Positions 1 to 8,394 of a DNA stretch of 37,042 nt are shown one piece after another. The translations under genes and the position numbers were made by a program. The stretch spans positions 1-37,042 of the forward strand of contig BAAFRX010000022.1 of the NCBI GenBank assembly GCA_045866275.1, given 5' to 3'. Source of the stretch: Sideroxyarcus sp045866275 (lineage in GTDB: Bacteria; Pseudomonadota; Gammaproteobacteria; Burkholderiales; Gallionellaceae). The stretch's first letter is position 1. Each line of letters starts with the position of its first letter. Under the pieces are notes generated by a model. It searched no databases, was not told the DNA's origin, and was given only the letters and a program-made list of their open reading frames with translations.

Positions 1-192
1 GCATGAGTCTTCACTGCAACTTCGTTGTCCTCTCCGTGCAACAAGGCACGCAGCGACTGTCTGGCCAGCTTCGTTGTGTAGTTTAGCATGGGGGGTGCAG
101 AACGTCCGCGAACCCGGACTTTCGTTACGGCGTAACGTGCTACGCGCATTAGCCCTCACTGCAACTTGCCGCTGGCGCGGCGGAACAGAATT
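1..192. other. Left edge, no gene recognised
   Basis: I see no convincing gene here. The stretch lies just downstream of the ppx stop codon. The words TCACTGCAACTT occur twice (near 11 and 155), and there is a short perfect inverted repeat GTTACG-G-CGTAAC at 124-136. A weak 5-bp hairpin (168-181) has no T-tract on either strand, so I do not call it a terminator. The short frames here look like chance. Confidence 0.4.
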
Positions 193-1668
193 TCATTCTT
201 CGCCGACTTGGACGCTGACACCCAGCGCCTTCCACTGCTTTGCTTCCGCCTGCAACGCGGTTTCGGTCAGGGGATTTTGCGCCAACCACCCTTCCTCCAG
301 CGACAAGTAGAATTTCGTCCCGCTGAAGCGGCCTGTCATCCGGGGCAGCACCGCCGCGCTGCGATTGCGGCAAAGCAGGGTCGCCAAACGCAGGGACATC
401 ACGAGCGCAAAGTCCTGCGCCTCGCGAATCTGGGAACGCAGTTTCTCCAATCCGCCGCGATGCGCGAGGGCCAGGAAACTCAGGCGCATCTGCTCCTTGC
501 TGGAGAACCCGGGCATGTCGGCATTGGCCAGGATGTAGGCTGAATGCTTGTGGTAGCCGCTGTGCGCGACGCTGATCCCGATCTCGTGCAGCCGGGCAGC
601 CCATTGCAAATACTGTTCGGTCACCTCGTCCAGCTGTTCGGCCAGAAACTGGCGGGCAAGCAAGACCGCCAGTTCGGCGACGCGCGCGGCCTGTTTGGGG
701 GCTACATGGTAGCGACGCATGAACTCACGGACGGTCGCTTCGCGCATATCGTTGTGGGTGAAGCGTCCGAGCAGGTCATACAGCACGCCTTCGCGCAGCG
801 CCCCCAGCGCCGGCTTCATGTGCGCAATCCCGAGCTCGCAGAATGCCGCGTACATGATCGCGAAGCCGCCGGGCAACACGGGGATTCGTTCCTGCTTCAG
901 ACCTTGCAGTTCCAGCCTGTTCACATCTCCGGCCTTCAGCAATTGTGCGCGCAGCTTTTCCAGTCCCTCCCGCGTGATGCCTCCATCGCTGTATCCGTTT
1001 TGCTCCAGGATGTCGCAAATCACGCGCGCGCTCCCGGACGACCCCAGCACCACATCCCAATGTTCGGCGGAGTAATCGGCCACAATCGTTTGCAATTCGT
1101 TGCGGGCGGCAAACTCGGCCTGTTTGAGACCGGATTTGGATATCTTGCCGTCGGCAAAATAGCGCGTGCTGAAACTGACGCAGCCCATGTACAGACTTTC
1201 CAACTGCGCGGGCTGCAACCCTTGGCCGATGATGAATTCGGTCGAACCCCCGCCGATATCCATCACCATCCGGCGTTCATCGGTACGCGGCAATCCCTGG
1301 GCGACACCCAGGTAAATCAGGCGCGCCTCTTCCCGTCCGGCGATGACTTCGATGGGAAAGCCGAGGGCGCGCTCGGCTTGTTTGAGGAATTCCGGCGCAT
1401 TTTTGGCGACTCGCAACGAATTGGTGCCCACCGCGCGCACCGCCTCGGGCGGCAAACCGCGCAAACGCTCCCCGAACTTTTCCAGGCAGGACAAACCGCG
1501 TTGCTGCGCGGCCGCATCCAGCATCTTGTCTTCGTCCAGTCCGGATGCCAGTCTCACCGACTCGCGCAGCCCATCCAGCATATAAAGCTGGTCGTCCACC
1601 ACCCGCGCAACCTGCAATCGGAAGCTGTTCGAGCCCAGGTCAACGGCGGCAATGAGCGGTTGTTGCAC
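193..1668 (-). CDS. ppx: Exopolyphosphatase (Ppx/GppA family)
   Basis: This 491-residue protein belongs to the Ppx/GppA phosphatases of the ASKHA fold, which release terminal phosphate from inorganic polyphosphate (Ppx) or convert pppGpp to ppGpp (GppA). The N-terminal phosphate loop DLGSNSFRL lies at residues 10-18. The GREEARLIYLG segment (111-121) carries the expected catalytic acid, and the second phosphate loop DIGGGSTEF is at 137-145. The C-terminal half contains an HD-like helical region (around LHEIGISVAHSGYHKHSAYIL), as in long Ppx proteins. It starts 19 bases downstream of the phoU stop codon on the same strand, so a phoU-ppx unit is likely and favours polyphosphate hydrolysis over a purely stringent-response role. 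Ppx versus GppA activity cannot be decided from sequence alone. Confidence 0.93.
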   Translation of the reverse strand: MQQPLIAAVDLGSNSFRLQVARVVDDQLYMLDGLRESVRLASGLDEDKMLDAAAQQRGLSCLEKFGERLRGLPPEAVRAVGTNSLRVAKNAPEFLKQAERALGFPIEVIAGREEARLIYLGVAQGLPRTDERRMVMDIGGGSTEFIIGQGLQPAQLESLYMGCVSFSTRYFADGKISKSGLKQAEFAARNELQTIVADYSAEHWDVVLGSSGSARVICDILEQNGYSDGGITREGLEKLRAQLLKAGDVNRLELQGLKQERIPVLPGGFAIMYAAFCELGIAHMKPALGALREGVLYDLLGRFTHNDMREATVREFMRRYHVAPKQAARVAELAVLLARQFLAEQLDEVTEQYLQWAARLHEIGISVAHSGYHKHSAYILANADMPGFSSKEQMRLSFLALAHRGGLEKLRSQIREAQDFALVMSLRLATLLCRNRSAAVLPRMTGRFSGTKFYLSLEEGWLAQNPLTETALQAEAKQWKALGVSVQVGEE

Positions 1669-1687
1669 GGGAATGGTCGGCGGCGAA

Positions 1688-2395
1688 TTACTGTTTGACT
1701 TCGCGCTCGATTTCCTCGACGGTCACATGGCGCACGTCGCGCCCCTTGACCATGTACACCACATACTCGGACATGTTCTTGGCATGGTCGCCGATGCGCT
1801 CGATCGCCTTCGCCACGAACAGAATCTCCAGCGAAGTGGAAATGGTGCGCGGGTCTTCCATCATGAACGTGATCAGATACCGCATGATGGAACGGAATTC
1901 CTCATCCACCAGCTCGTCCTGGCGCACCACCGTCGCCGCGGTGGCCAGATCCAGCCGCGCAAAGGCGTCCAGTGACTTGTGCAACATGTCGAGCGCGATT
2001 TCGGAGGCGCGCTTGATCTCGTTATAGCGCGGCAAATGCAGGCGCTCCTTCTGCGACAGCAGTTTCGCCATGCGCGCGATCTTTTCCGCCTCGTCGCCGA
2101 TGCGCTCCAGGTCGGTGATGGTCTTGATCACCGTCATCACCATTCGCAAGTCGCCCGCCGCCGGCTGGCGCCGCACCAGAATGTGGTTGCAGCTCTCGTC
2201 AATCTCGACTTCCATCGCATTCACCCGATGGTCGTCCTCGATCACCCGGGTCATCAGCGCGACATCGCCATTGACCAGCGAATCGACGGCCAGGCGGATC
2301 TGGCTCTCGACCAGGCCGCCCATTTGCAATACGCGCGCGCGCACCGCCTCCAGTTCGGCATCGAATTGTTTTGAGGTGTGTTCGCTGTTGGCCAT
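1688..2395 (-). CDS. phoU: Phosphate signalling protein PhoU
   Basis: PhoU is a cytoplasmic all-helical protein that links the PstSCAB phosphate transporter to the PhoR histidine kinase and represses the Pho regulon when phosphate is plentiful. The 235-residue length and the two repeated three-helix PhoU domains fit. Each repeat carries a metal-binding ExxxD-like segment, for example TITDLERIGDEAEKIA and KAIERIGDHAKNMSEYV. The ATG at 2395 is preceded by GGAAG at a good distance. The pst genes are not in the window. It is followed by ppx, so phosphate sensing and polyphosphate turnover are probably co-expressed. Confidence 0.95.
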   Translation of the reverse strand: MANSEHTSKQFDAELEAVRARVLQMGGLVESQIRLAVDSLVNGDVALMTRVIEDDHRVNAMEVEIDESCNHILVRRQPAAGDLRMVMTVIKTITDLERIGDEAEKIARMAKLLSQKERLHLPRYNEIKRASEIALDMLHKSLDAFARLDLATAATVVRQDELVDEEFRSIMRYLITFMMEDPRTISTSLEILFVAKAIERIGDHAKNMSEYVVYMVKGRDVRHVTVEEIEREVKQ

Positions 2396-2456
2396 TTTTT
2401 TCTTCCGGATGAGGTCAATAAATACTGAATGCTAGTTTGCCGCGGTTAAATCTTTG

Positions 2457-3122
2457 TTACGCCGTCAGCGTCTGCACACCCTGAGGCGTGCCGAGCAGCA
2501 GGACATCGGCCCCGCGACGCGCGAACAGCCCGTTGGTGACCACGCCGGGCAACTGGTTGAGCAGGGTTTCCAGCTCGACCGGATTCATGATCTTGAGATT
2601 GTGCACGTCCAGGATGACGTTGCCGTTGTCGGTGACGAACCCCTCGCGCAGCTTCGGCTGGCCGCCGAGCTTGACCACCTCGCGCGCGATGTAGCTGCGC
2701 GCCATCGGGATCACTTCGATCGGCAGCGGGAACTTGCCCAGCACATCCACCAGCTTGCTGGCGTCGCACACACAAACGAATTTCCGGCTCGCCGCCGCGA
2801 CAATCTTTTCACGCGTCAGCGCGCCTCCGCCGCCCTTGGTCATATGCATGTGGCGCGTGATTTCGTCCGCGCCGTCCACATACACCGGCAGATCGCCCGC
2901 ATCGTTCAGCGACAGCACCTCGATCCCGTGACCCTGCAAGCGCTTGGTCGAAGCTTCCGAGCTCGCCACCGCGCCGCGGATCTTGCCCTTGATCTTGGCC
3001 AGCTCGTCGATGAAGAAGTTGGCGGTGGAACCGGTCCCCACCCCCACAATGCAATCATTGGGCACATAGGCAATCGCCGCCTGGGCGACCGCGCGTTTCA
3101 TATCGTCTTGAGTCATGCTCAT
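2457..3122 (-). CDS. rpiA: Ribose-5-phosphate isomerase A
   Basis: RpiA interconverts ribose 5-phosphate and ribulose 5-phosphate in the cytoplasmic pentose phosphate pathway. The predicted 221-residue protein matches the usual length of about 220. Family signatures are visible: VGVGTGSTANFFIDEL (phosphate loop), YVDGADEI with the catalytic acid, KGGGGALTREK, and the C-terminal NGLFARRGADVLLLG. I chose ATG 3122 because GAGG lies 7 bases upstream. The longer frame reaching 3221 adds residues with no family resemblance and runs towards the tRNA gene. A second ATG at 3116 is an alternative. It lies 61 bases upstream of phoU on the same strand with no visible terminator, so cotranscription is possible. 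Confidence 0.96.
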   Translation of the reverse strand: MSMTQDDMKRAVAQAAIAYVPNDCIVGVGTGSTANFFIDELAKIKGKIRGAVASSEASTKRLQGHGIEVLSLNDAGDLPVYVDGADEITRHMHMTKGGGGALTREKIVAAASRKFVCVCDASKLVDVLGKFPLPIEVIPMARSYIAREVVKLGGQPKLREGFVTDNGNVILDVHNLKIMNPVELETLLNQLPGVVTNGLFARRGADVLLLGTPQGVQTLTA

Positions 3123-3241
3123 AAGGTAACCTCTGCGTAATAAATTCCGGTCGTGCGCCCGATTATTGCAGGAATTCTTCCGTTTAGAAACACTCGCCCT
3201 TCCCAAACTCCGCTTTTCCATTTAGGATGCGCGCCTGCCGT

Positions 3242-3317
3242 GGGGGTGTAGCTCAGTTGGGAGAGCGTCTGGTTCGCAATCAGAAGGTCGTCAGTTCGAT
3301 CCTGATCACCTCCACCA
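3242..3317 (+). tRNA. tRNA-Ala, anticodon CGC
   Basis: A full cloverleaf can be drawn. The acceptor stem is GGGGGTG (3242-3248) with CACCTCC (3307-3313), and it includes the G3:U70 pair that marks alanine tRNAs. The D arm is GCTC/GAGC. The anticodon stem TCTGG/TCAGA carries loop TTCGCAA, with anticodon CGC at 3275-3277 (codon GCG). The T arm holds TTCGATC. The discriminator A is 3314 and the CCA end is encoded at 3315-3317. A TAGGAT box at 3223-3228 followed by a GC-rich stretch could be the -10 element. The 3' end directly abuts the stop codon of the convergent xerD gene. Confidence 0.96.
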
Positions 3318-4214
3318 CTATCCTCTTGGATGGTGCATCGCATGCAGCTTCTTCAATCTTTCCCCGGCCACGTGCGTATAGATCTGCGTGGTTGAGATAT
3401 CCGAATGTCCCAGCAGCATCTGCACCACGCGCAGGTCGGCGCCATGATTCAGCAGGTGGGTGGCGAAGGCATGGCGCAGCGTGTGCGGCGACAAGGGCTT
3501 GTCCATGCCGCCCTGCCTGGCGTGCTTTTTGATCAGATACCAGAACATCTGCCGCGTCATGCCCTCACCGCGATGCGTGACGAACAGGGCGTCGGTCAAC
3601 TTTCCGGCGAGCAAAACCGGGCGTGCTTCCGCGAGGTAACGCCTGACCCAGTCCAGCGCTTCCTCGCCCAGCGGAACCAGGCGTTCCTTGCTGCCCTTGC
3701 CCATCACCCGGACCACCCCTTCGTTGAGACTGACTTGCATGATGAGCAAGCCGACCAGTTCGGATACGCGCAGCCCGCTGGCATACAGCACTTCCAGCAT
3801 GGTGCGGTCGCGCATGCCCAGCGGCGTCTGCACATCGGGGGCGTTCAACAGCAGCTCGACATCTTCCTCGGTCAGGCTTTTGGGCAGACTGCGCGGCAGT
3901 TTGGGTGTGGCGATTTGCAAAGTAGGATCGGTCGTGATCTTGTTCTGACGGAGCAGGTAGCGGAACAGGCGCTTGAGACTGGAGATGGCGCGCGAGGTCG
4001 AAGTCGCCTTGGCTTTCTGCCCCTGATACAGATAGGCCAGAAAATCCTGGAGGTCAGCGTGCGTGGCTGACAGTAATCCGCCCTCATGACATTGCGCCAA
4101 CCAAACCGAAAATTTGTCCAGATCGCGCCGGTAACTTTCCAGCGTGTTGCGCGACAAGCCGTCCTCCAGCCACAGCGCGTCGCTGAACTCGTCCAGCAGC
4201 TCAGCGTCGCTCAT
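3318..4214 (-). CDS. xerD: Site-specific tyrosine recombinase XerD
   Basis: XerD acts with XerC at the dif site to resolve chromosome dimers at FtsK-marked septa. The 298-residue length equals that of typical XerD. All catalytic residues are visible: R149 (ASGLRVSEL), K173 (GKGSKERLVPLG), H244 and R247 (PHTLRHAFATHLL), H270 (LLGHSDIST) and nucleophile Y279. These positions nearly coincide with E. coli XerD numbering. The N-terminal SAM-like core-binding domain occupies about residues 1-105. It is a chromosomal Xer protein rather than a phage integrase, judging by length and motif spacing, although it sits next to a tRNA gene. Its start overlaps the ogt stop by 14 bases, so the two are probably coupled. 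Confidence 0.95.
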   Translation of the reverse strand: MSDAELLDEFSDALWLEDGLSRNTLESYRRDLDKFSVWLAQCHEGGLLSATHADLQDFLAYLYQGQKAKATSTSRAISSLKRLFRYLLRQNKITTDPTLQIATPKLPRSLPKSLTEEDVELLLNAPDVQTPLGMRDRTMLEVLYASGLRVSELVGLLIMQVSLNEGVVRVMGKGSKERLVPLGEEALDWVRRYLAEARPVLLAGKLTDALFVTHRGEGMTRQMFWYLIKKHARQGGMDKPLSPHTLRHAFATHLLNHGADLRVVQMLLGHSDISTTQIYTHVAGERLKKLHAMHHPRG

Positions 4215-4662
4215 GGGCCAGCAGCCACCGTTTGATGTTCAATGCATCTTCATCCCCGCGATGCATGAAACCTCCAAGGACATTCTTGCCCACCACACGA
4301 TGGCAGGGGATGACGAGTGGGATGGGATTGTTGCCGCACGCCTGGCCGACCGCACGCGCACTGGAGCCTATCCGCTTCGCCAGCTCGCCGTAGGTCACCG
4401 TCTCACCGCGCGGGATGTCCAGCATCGCCTGCCACACCAGACACTGGTGATGCGTACCGTCAAGCGTGAAGGGCAAGTCGAATTCGAAACCAGCATCCGC
4501 AAAATAGGCTGACAACTGATCGCAAATCTCCTGCGCCATCGGGCTGGCGGGAGCTAACGCCTTCATGTGGGAAGAGACGAATTCGACACCCAACAGATCG
4601 ATATCCGAACAACGGATGGCGAGCTTGCCGAAAGGCGCGGCGATGATGGCTTGGGATATCAT
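4201..4662 (-). CDS. ogt: Methylated-DNA--protein-cysteine methyltransferase
   Basis: This 153-residue suicide repair protein removes O6-methyl groups from guanine (and O4-methyl from thymine) by transfer to its own cysteine. The active-site motif IPCHRVV carries the acceptor Cys120. The DNA-binding segment with the arginine finger (RIGSSARAVGQACGNNP) and the VTYGELA helix are intact. The short N-terminal domain and lack of an AraC-like or metal-binding Ada domain make it Ogt-like. No strong ribosome-binding site precedes ATG 4662, so the start is moderately uncertain. The 150 bases upstream, up to the prpE stop, hold no gene. Confidence 0.92.
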   Translation of the reverse strand: MISQAIIAAPFGKLAIRCSDIDLLGVEFVSSHMKALAPASPMAQEICDQLSAYFADAGFEFDLPFTLDGTHHQCLVWQAMLDIPRGETVTYGELAKRIGSSARAVGQACGNNPIPLVIPCHRVVGKNVLGGFMHRGDEDALNIKRWLLAHERR

Positions 4663-4812
4663 GACCGCATGATAGCGGAAATGAAAACGACGAGAGTCGC
4701 GTAGTCACTCACTTTCGACAAACACAGGCGATTGGATTCAACAACGCCCTTGAGCTTGACATACGTGCAGGCCGAATACGAATTTTGAGCGGCCCTCACC
4801 GTCCATGAAGCG

Positions 4813-6702
4813 TCAGCTGATAAATTTCTTGCCCCGCAACGTCTCGATGATTTCCGGGATGACGCCCGGGTCGTCGATGGTGGAGGGCACGGTGTAGGGC
4901 TTGCCGTTGACGATGCCATTCAGCGTCTTGCGCAGGGTCTTGCCGGAGCGGGTCTTGGGCAGGCGTTTCAGGATGACCGAGTCCTTGTAGCAGGTGATGG
5001 CACCGATGGCTTCGCGCACGCGGTTGACCAGTTCTTTTTGCAGCATTGCTTCGTCAATGTTCACGCCGGATTTCAGCACCACCAGCCCCATCGGCACCTG
5101 ACCCTTGAGATCGTCGTCGCGCGCGATGACCGCGCACTCGGCCACCGCCGGATGCGCGGCCACCACTTCCTCGATCTCGCCGGTGGAAAGACGATGGCCC
5201 GCCACGTTGATGACATCGTCCACGCGTCCCATCACGAACACATAACCTTCGTCGTCGATATAGCCGCCATCGCCGGTGGTGTAGTAGCCGGGCAGGAATT
5301 GCAGGTAGCTTTCGCGGAATTTGTTGTCGTCGCCCCACACGCGGTTCATGCAGGCGGGCGGCAGTGGCAATTTGATGGCGATGTAGCCCTGTTCGTTGCG
5401 CGCCATCTGCTTGCCGCTCTCGTCCAGGATGCGCACATCGAAGCCGGGCGTGGGCAGTGTCGAAGAGCCGAACTTGACCGGCTTCGGCTCCACGCCCCAC
5501 AGGTTGGCGGTGATGCCCCAGCCGGTCTCGGTCTGCCACCAGTGATCGACCACGGTCTTGCCGCTTTTTTCGCTCAACCATTCCTGCGTCGGCGGATCGA
5601 GGCGCTCGCCTGCAGAGAAGATGACCTGCAATTTCGACAGGTCGTATTGCGCCATCAGTTTTGCGTCGGGGTCTTCCTTCTTCACCGCTCTGAAAGCAGT
5701 CGGGGCGGTGAAGAACGACTTCACGTTGTACTCCGAGATCACGCGCCACAGCGCACCCGCGTCCGGCGTCATGATCGGTTTGCCTTCATAGACTATCGTG
5801 GTGCAGCCATGTAGCAGCGGCCCATACACGATGTAGGAGTGGCCGACCACCCAGCCCACGTCGGAAGCGGCCCAGTACACATCGCCCGGCTCCACGTTGT
5901 AGATCGCCTTCATGCTGTAGTTGAGCGCCACCGCATGGCCGCCGTTCTCGCGCACCACGCCTTTGGGTTTGCCGGTGGTGCCCGAGGTGTAGAGGATGTA
6001 CAGCGGATCGCTGCCCTTGACAGGGGTGCAGCCGACCGCCTTGGCAGTTGCCAGCATATTCGCCCAGTCGTGGTCGCGCCCCGCGACGAGTGTGGCAGTG
6101 CATTGCGGGCGCTGATAGACGACAACGCTTTGCGGTTTGTGTTTCGCCAGTTCGATGGCTTTGTCCACCAGGGGTTTGTATTCGATCACCTTCTTCACTT
6201 CGATGCCGCAGGAGGCGGTGAGGATGACTTTCGGGGTCGCGTCGTCGATGCGCAATGCCAGCTCGGGCGGCGCGAAACCGCCGAACACCACCGAGTGGAT
6301 CGCGCCCAGCCGCGCCACCGCCAGCATGGAGATGACGGCTTCGGGGATCATCGGCATATAGATGATGACACGGTCGCCTTTCGCCACGCCGAGGTCGGCC
6401 AGCATCCCTGCGGTGCGCGCGACCTGGTCGGTCAGCTCCGCATAGCTGATCTGCTTCTTGGTGTCGGTGACGGGAGAGTCATAGATGATCGCGGTCTGCC
6501 CGCCGCGTCCATTCTTCACGTGATGGTCGAGCGCCATGTAGCAGGTGTTCATCTCGCCGTCGGCGAACCAGTGGCCGATGCCGTCGGCATCCTGCGTCAA
6601 TATCTGTTGCGGGAATTTGTACCACGGAAGCAGCTTGGCCTGGTCGCGCCAGAAACCTGACGGGTCCTGCATTGAACGGTCATACTCGGTTTGGTAGCTC
6701 AT
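4813..6702 (-). CDS. prpE: Propionyl-CoA synthetase PrpE
   Basis: PrpE activates propionate with ATP and CoA via propionyl-AMP, supplying the 2-methylcitrate cycle. The 629-residue length is right for PrpE. The ACS-family motifs are visible: the P-loop-like YTSGTTGKPKG (238-248), a DHWWQTETGW A5-type segment, YTTGDGGYIDDEGY, and the C-terminal PKTRSGK whose lysine is the usual acetylation/propionylation site. ATG 6702 is chosen because GGGAGG lies 8-9 bases upstream; the longer frame to 6726 adds eight poorly supported residues. It is the last gene of the gntR-prpB-prpC-prpD-prpE array, which supports propionate over acetate as substrate. Acetyl-CoA synthetase is the close alternative, but the context argues against it. 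Confidence 0.9.
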   Translation of the reverse strand: MSYQTEYDRSMQDPSGFWRDQAKLLPWYKFPQQILTQDADGIGHWFADGEMNTCYMALDHHVKNGRGGQTAIIYDSPVTDTKKQISYAELTDQVARTAGMLADLGVAKGDRVIIYMPMIPEAVISMLAVARLGAIHSVVFGGFAPPELALRIDDATPKVILTASCGIEVKKVIEYKPLVDKAIELAKHKPQSVVVYQRPQCTATLVAGRDHDWANMLATAKAVGCTPVKGSDPLYILYTSGTTGKPKGVVRENGGHAVALNYSMKAIYNVEPGDVYWAASDVGWVVGHSYIVYGPLLHGCTTIVYEGKPIMTPDAGALWRVISEYNVKSFFTAPTAFRAVKKEDPDAKLMAQYDLSKLQVIFSAGERLDPPTQEWLSEKSGKTVVDHWWQTETGWGITANLWGVEPKPVKFGSSTLPTPGFDVRILDESGKQMARNEQGYIAIKLPLPPACMNRVWGDDNKFRESYLQFLPGYYTTGDGGYIDDEGYVFVMGRVDDVINVAGHRLSTGEIEEVVAAHPAVAECAVIARDDDLKGQVPMGLVVLKSGVNIDEAMLQKELVNRVREAIGAITCYKDSVILKRLPKTRSGKTLRKTLNGIVNGKPYTVPSTIDDPGVIPEIIETLRGKKFIS

Positions 6703-6738
6703 CTCGATTCCTCCCTTTTTTGTCATTCCTGCGAAGAA

Positions 6739-6786
6739 TGTGGGTCGGGCTTCAGCCCGACATGTCGGGTTAAAACCCGACCCACA
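6739..6786. repeat. REP-like palindromic repeat, copy A
   Basis: Two hairpins lie inside one larger palindrome. The outer arms are TGTGGGTCGGG and CCCGACCCACA. The inner hairpins are GTCGGGC-TTCA-GCCCGAC (6744-6761) and GTCGGGTTAAAACCCGAC (6764-6781). It sits 6 bases past the prpD stop codon, in the gap before prpE. The same unit recurs at four other places in the window. Confidence 0.85.
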
Positions 6787-6792
6787 CGTGAA

Positions 6793-8280
6793 TCAATTGA
6801 TACAAAACATCTCCACAAACTCGTTCACCGCTGTTGCTTCCAGTTTCTGCTTGTCCAGGCACAGCGCCATGATCTGCTGGCAGCGCGCCTCGGGGAAGCG
6901 GGTGCGCAGATTGTCGAGGAACTTCTGCTCCAGCACCGGGATGCCCTCGGCGCGGCGGCGGCGGTGGCCGATGGGATATTCCACCGCGACTTTTTCCGTG
7001 CTGCTGCCGTCCTTGAAGAACACCTGGATGGCGTTGGCGATGGAACGCTTGTCGGCTTCCAGGTATTCGCGCGTGTAGCGGGCATCTTCCACCACTTCCA
7101 TCTTGCCGCGCAGTTCGTCGATGATGGGATTGGCAGCATGGAAGCTGTCCTCGTAGTTCTCCGCCACCAGGTCGCCGAAGGCCAGCGGCACCGCCACCAT
7201 GTACTGGATGCAGTGGTCGCGGTCGGCCGGGTTGGCCAGCGGGCCGACCTTGGAGATGATGCGGATGGCGGATTCGTGCGTGGTGATGACGATCTTCTGG
7301 ATGTCGCCGAGGCGATCCTTTACCAGCGGGTGCAGCTTCACCGCGCATTCGCACGCGGTCTGCGAATGGAACTCGGCGGGAAAGGAAATCTTGAACAAGA
7401 TATTTTCCATCACATAGCTGGCGTAGGGCTGGTTCAGCGCGAACTTGCGCTCCGCTTCCGGCTTGATTTTCTGATCCTTGTTGGTCTTGGAAAACAGAAC
7501 ATCGTAGAAGCCCCATTGCGGCGCGGTCAGCACGCCGGGGATGCCCATCTCGCCCGCCATCGTCATCATCGAAAGGCGCACCGCGCGCGAAGTGGCATCG
7601 CCCGCAGCCCAGGACTTGCGCGAGCCGGCGTTGGGTGCATGGCGATAGGTGCGCAGCGACTGTCCATCGACGAAAGCTTGCGAAACTGCATCGATCACCT
7701 GCGCCTCGCTGCCGCCGAGCATGCGTGTTACGACAGCGGCGGACGCGACCTTAACCAGCACCACGTGATCCAGACCGACGCGGTTGAAACTGTTCTCCAG
7801 CGCCAGCACGCCCTGAATCTCGTGCGCCTTGATCATCGCGGTCAGCACGTCGCGCACGGTCAGCGCGGGCTTGCCTTCGGCCACGCTGCCACGCGACAGG
7901 TAATCCGCCACCGCGAGGATGCCGCCGAGGTTGTCGGAGGGGTGGCCCCATTCGGCGGCCAGCCAGGTGTCGTTGTAATCCAGCCAGCGCACCATCGCGC
8001 CGATGTCCCACGCCGCCTTGACCGGATCGAGCTCGTGCGACGTGCCGGGCACGCGCGCGCCGTGGCGCACCGTGGTGCCGGGAACGAGGGGACCCAGATG
8101 CTTGGTGCACTCGGGGAAACGCAGCGCCAGCAGGCCGCAGCCCAGCGTGTCGATCAGACAGTTGCGCGCGGTGTCGTAGGATTCGCTGGATTTGATGTCG
8201 AAGCTGCATACATATTTCGCGATGTCCACCAGCACCTGGTCAGGCGCGGGGCGGTTGTTCATTTCTACATTGGCGCTCAT
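6793..8280 (-). CDS. prpD: 2-methylcitrate dehydratase PrpD
   Basis: PrpD removes water from 2-methylcitrate to give 2-methyl-cis-aconitate; it is iron-sulfur independent and belongs to the MmgE/PrpD family. The 495-residue protein shows family segments such as RWLDYNDTWLAAEWGHPSDN near the N-terminus, RTYRHAPNAGSRKSWAAGDA in the centre, and PAEFHSQTACECAV. ATG 8280 is preceded by AAGGAAAG. It lies between prpC and prpE on the same strand, with palindromic repeats filling both gaps. No acnD or prpF gene is present, so the organism appears to use the PrpD route. Hydration to methylisocitrate would need a cellular aconitase encoded elsewhere. Confidence 0.94.
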   Translation of the reverse strand: MSANVEMNNRPAPDQVLVDIAKYVCSFDIKSSESYDTARNCLIDTLGCGLLALRFPECTKHLGPLVPGTTVRHGARVPGTSHELDPVKAAWDIGAMVRWLDYNDTWLAAEWGHPSDNLGGILAVADYLSRGSVAEGKPALTVRDVLTAMIKAHEIQGVLALENSFNRVGLDHVVLVKVASAAVVTRMLGGSEAQVIDAVSQAFVDGQSLRTYRHAPNAGSRKSWAAGDATSRAVRLSMMTMAGEMGIPGVLTAPQWGFYDVLFSKTNKDQKIKPEAERKFALNQPYASYVMENILFKISFPAEFHSQTACECAVKLHPLVKDRLGDIQKIVITTHESAIRIISKVGPLANPADRDHCIQYMVAVPLAFGDLVAENYEDSFHAANPIIDELRGKMEVVEDARYTREYLEADKRSIANAIQVFFKDGSSTEKVAVEYPIGHRRRRAEGIPVLEQKFLDNLRTRFPEARCQQIMALCLDKQKLEATAVNEFVEMFCIN

Positions 8281-8303
8281 GCATCTTTCCTTTATCAGTA
8301 TTG

Positions 8304-8371
8304 TGTGGGTCGGACTTCAGTCCGACATCAAGCCGGATGAAGGGCGATGTCGGGTTGAAACCCGACCTACA
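8304..8371. repeat. REP-like palindromic repeat, copy B
   Basis: The left hairpin is GTGGGTCGGACTTCAGTCCGAC and the right hairpin is GTCGGGTTGAAACCCGAC followed by CTACA. They are separated by about 25 bases of spacer. The unit lies in the gap between prpD and prpC, ending 23 bases past the prpC stop codon. Confidence 0.83.
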
Positions 8372-8394
8372 ATTGGCCACAAAACCATGACCTG

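Noticed and set aside
3119..3343. Short minus-strand frame over the tRNA gene (GGGDQDRTDDLLIANQTLS)
   Set aside because: This is the translation of the antisense of tRNA-Ala, a familiar false gene.
3242..4214. tRNA gene beside a tyrosine recombinase as an integrated element with attachment site
   Set aside because: The recombinase is chromosomal XerD by length and motif positions, and I see no second copy of the tRNA 3' end or phage-like cargo in the window.
4813..6702. Acetyl-CoA synthetase (Acs) as the identity of the AMP-forming ligase
   Set aside because: Length near 629 and position at the end of prpBCD favour PrpE, although sequence alone does not exclude activity on acetate.
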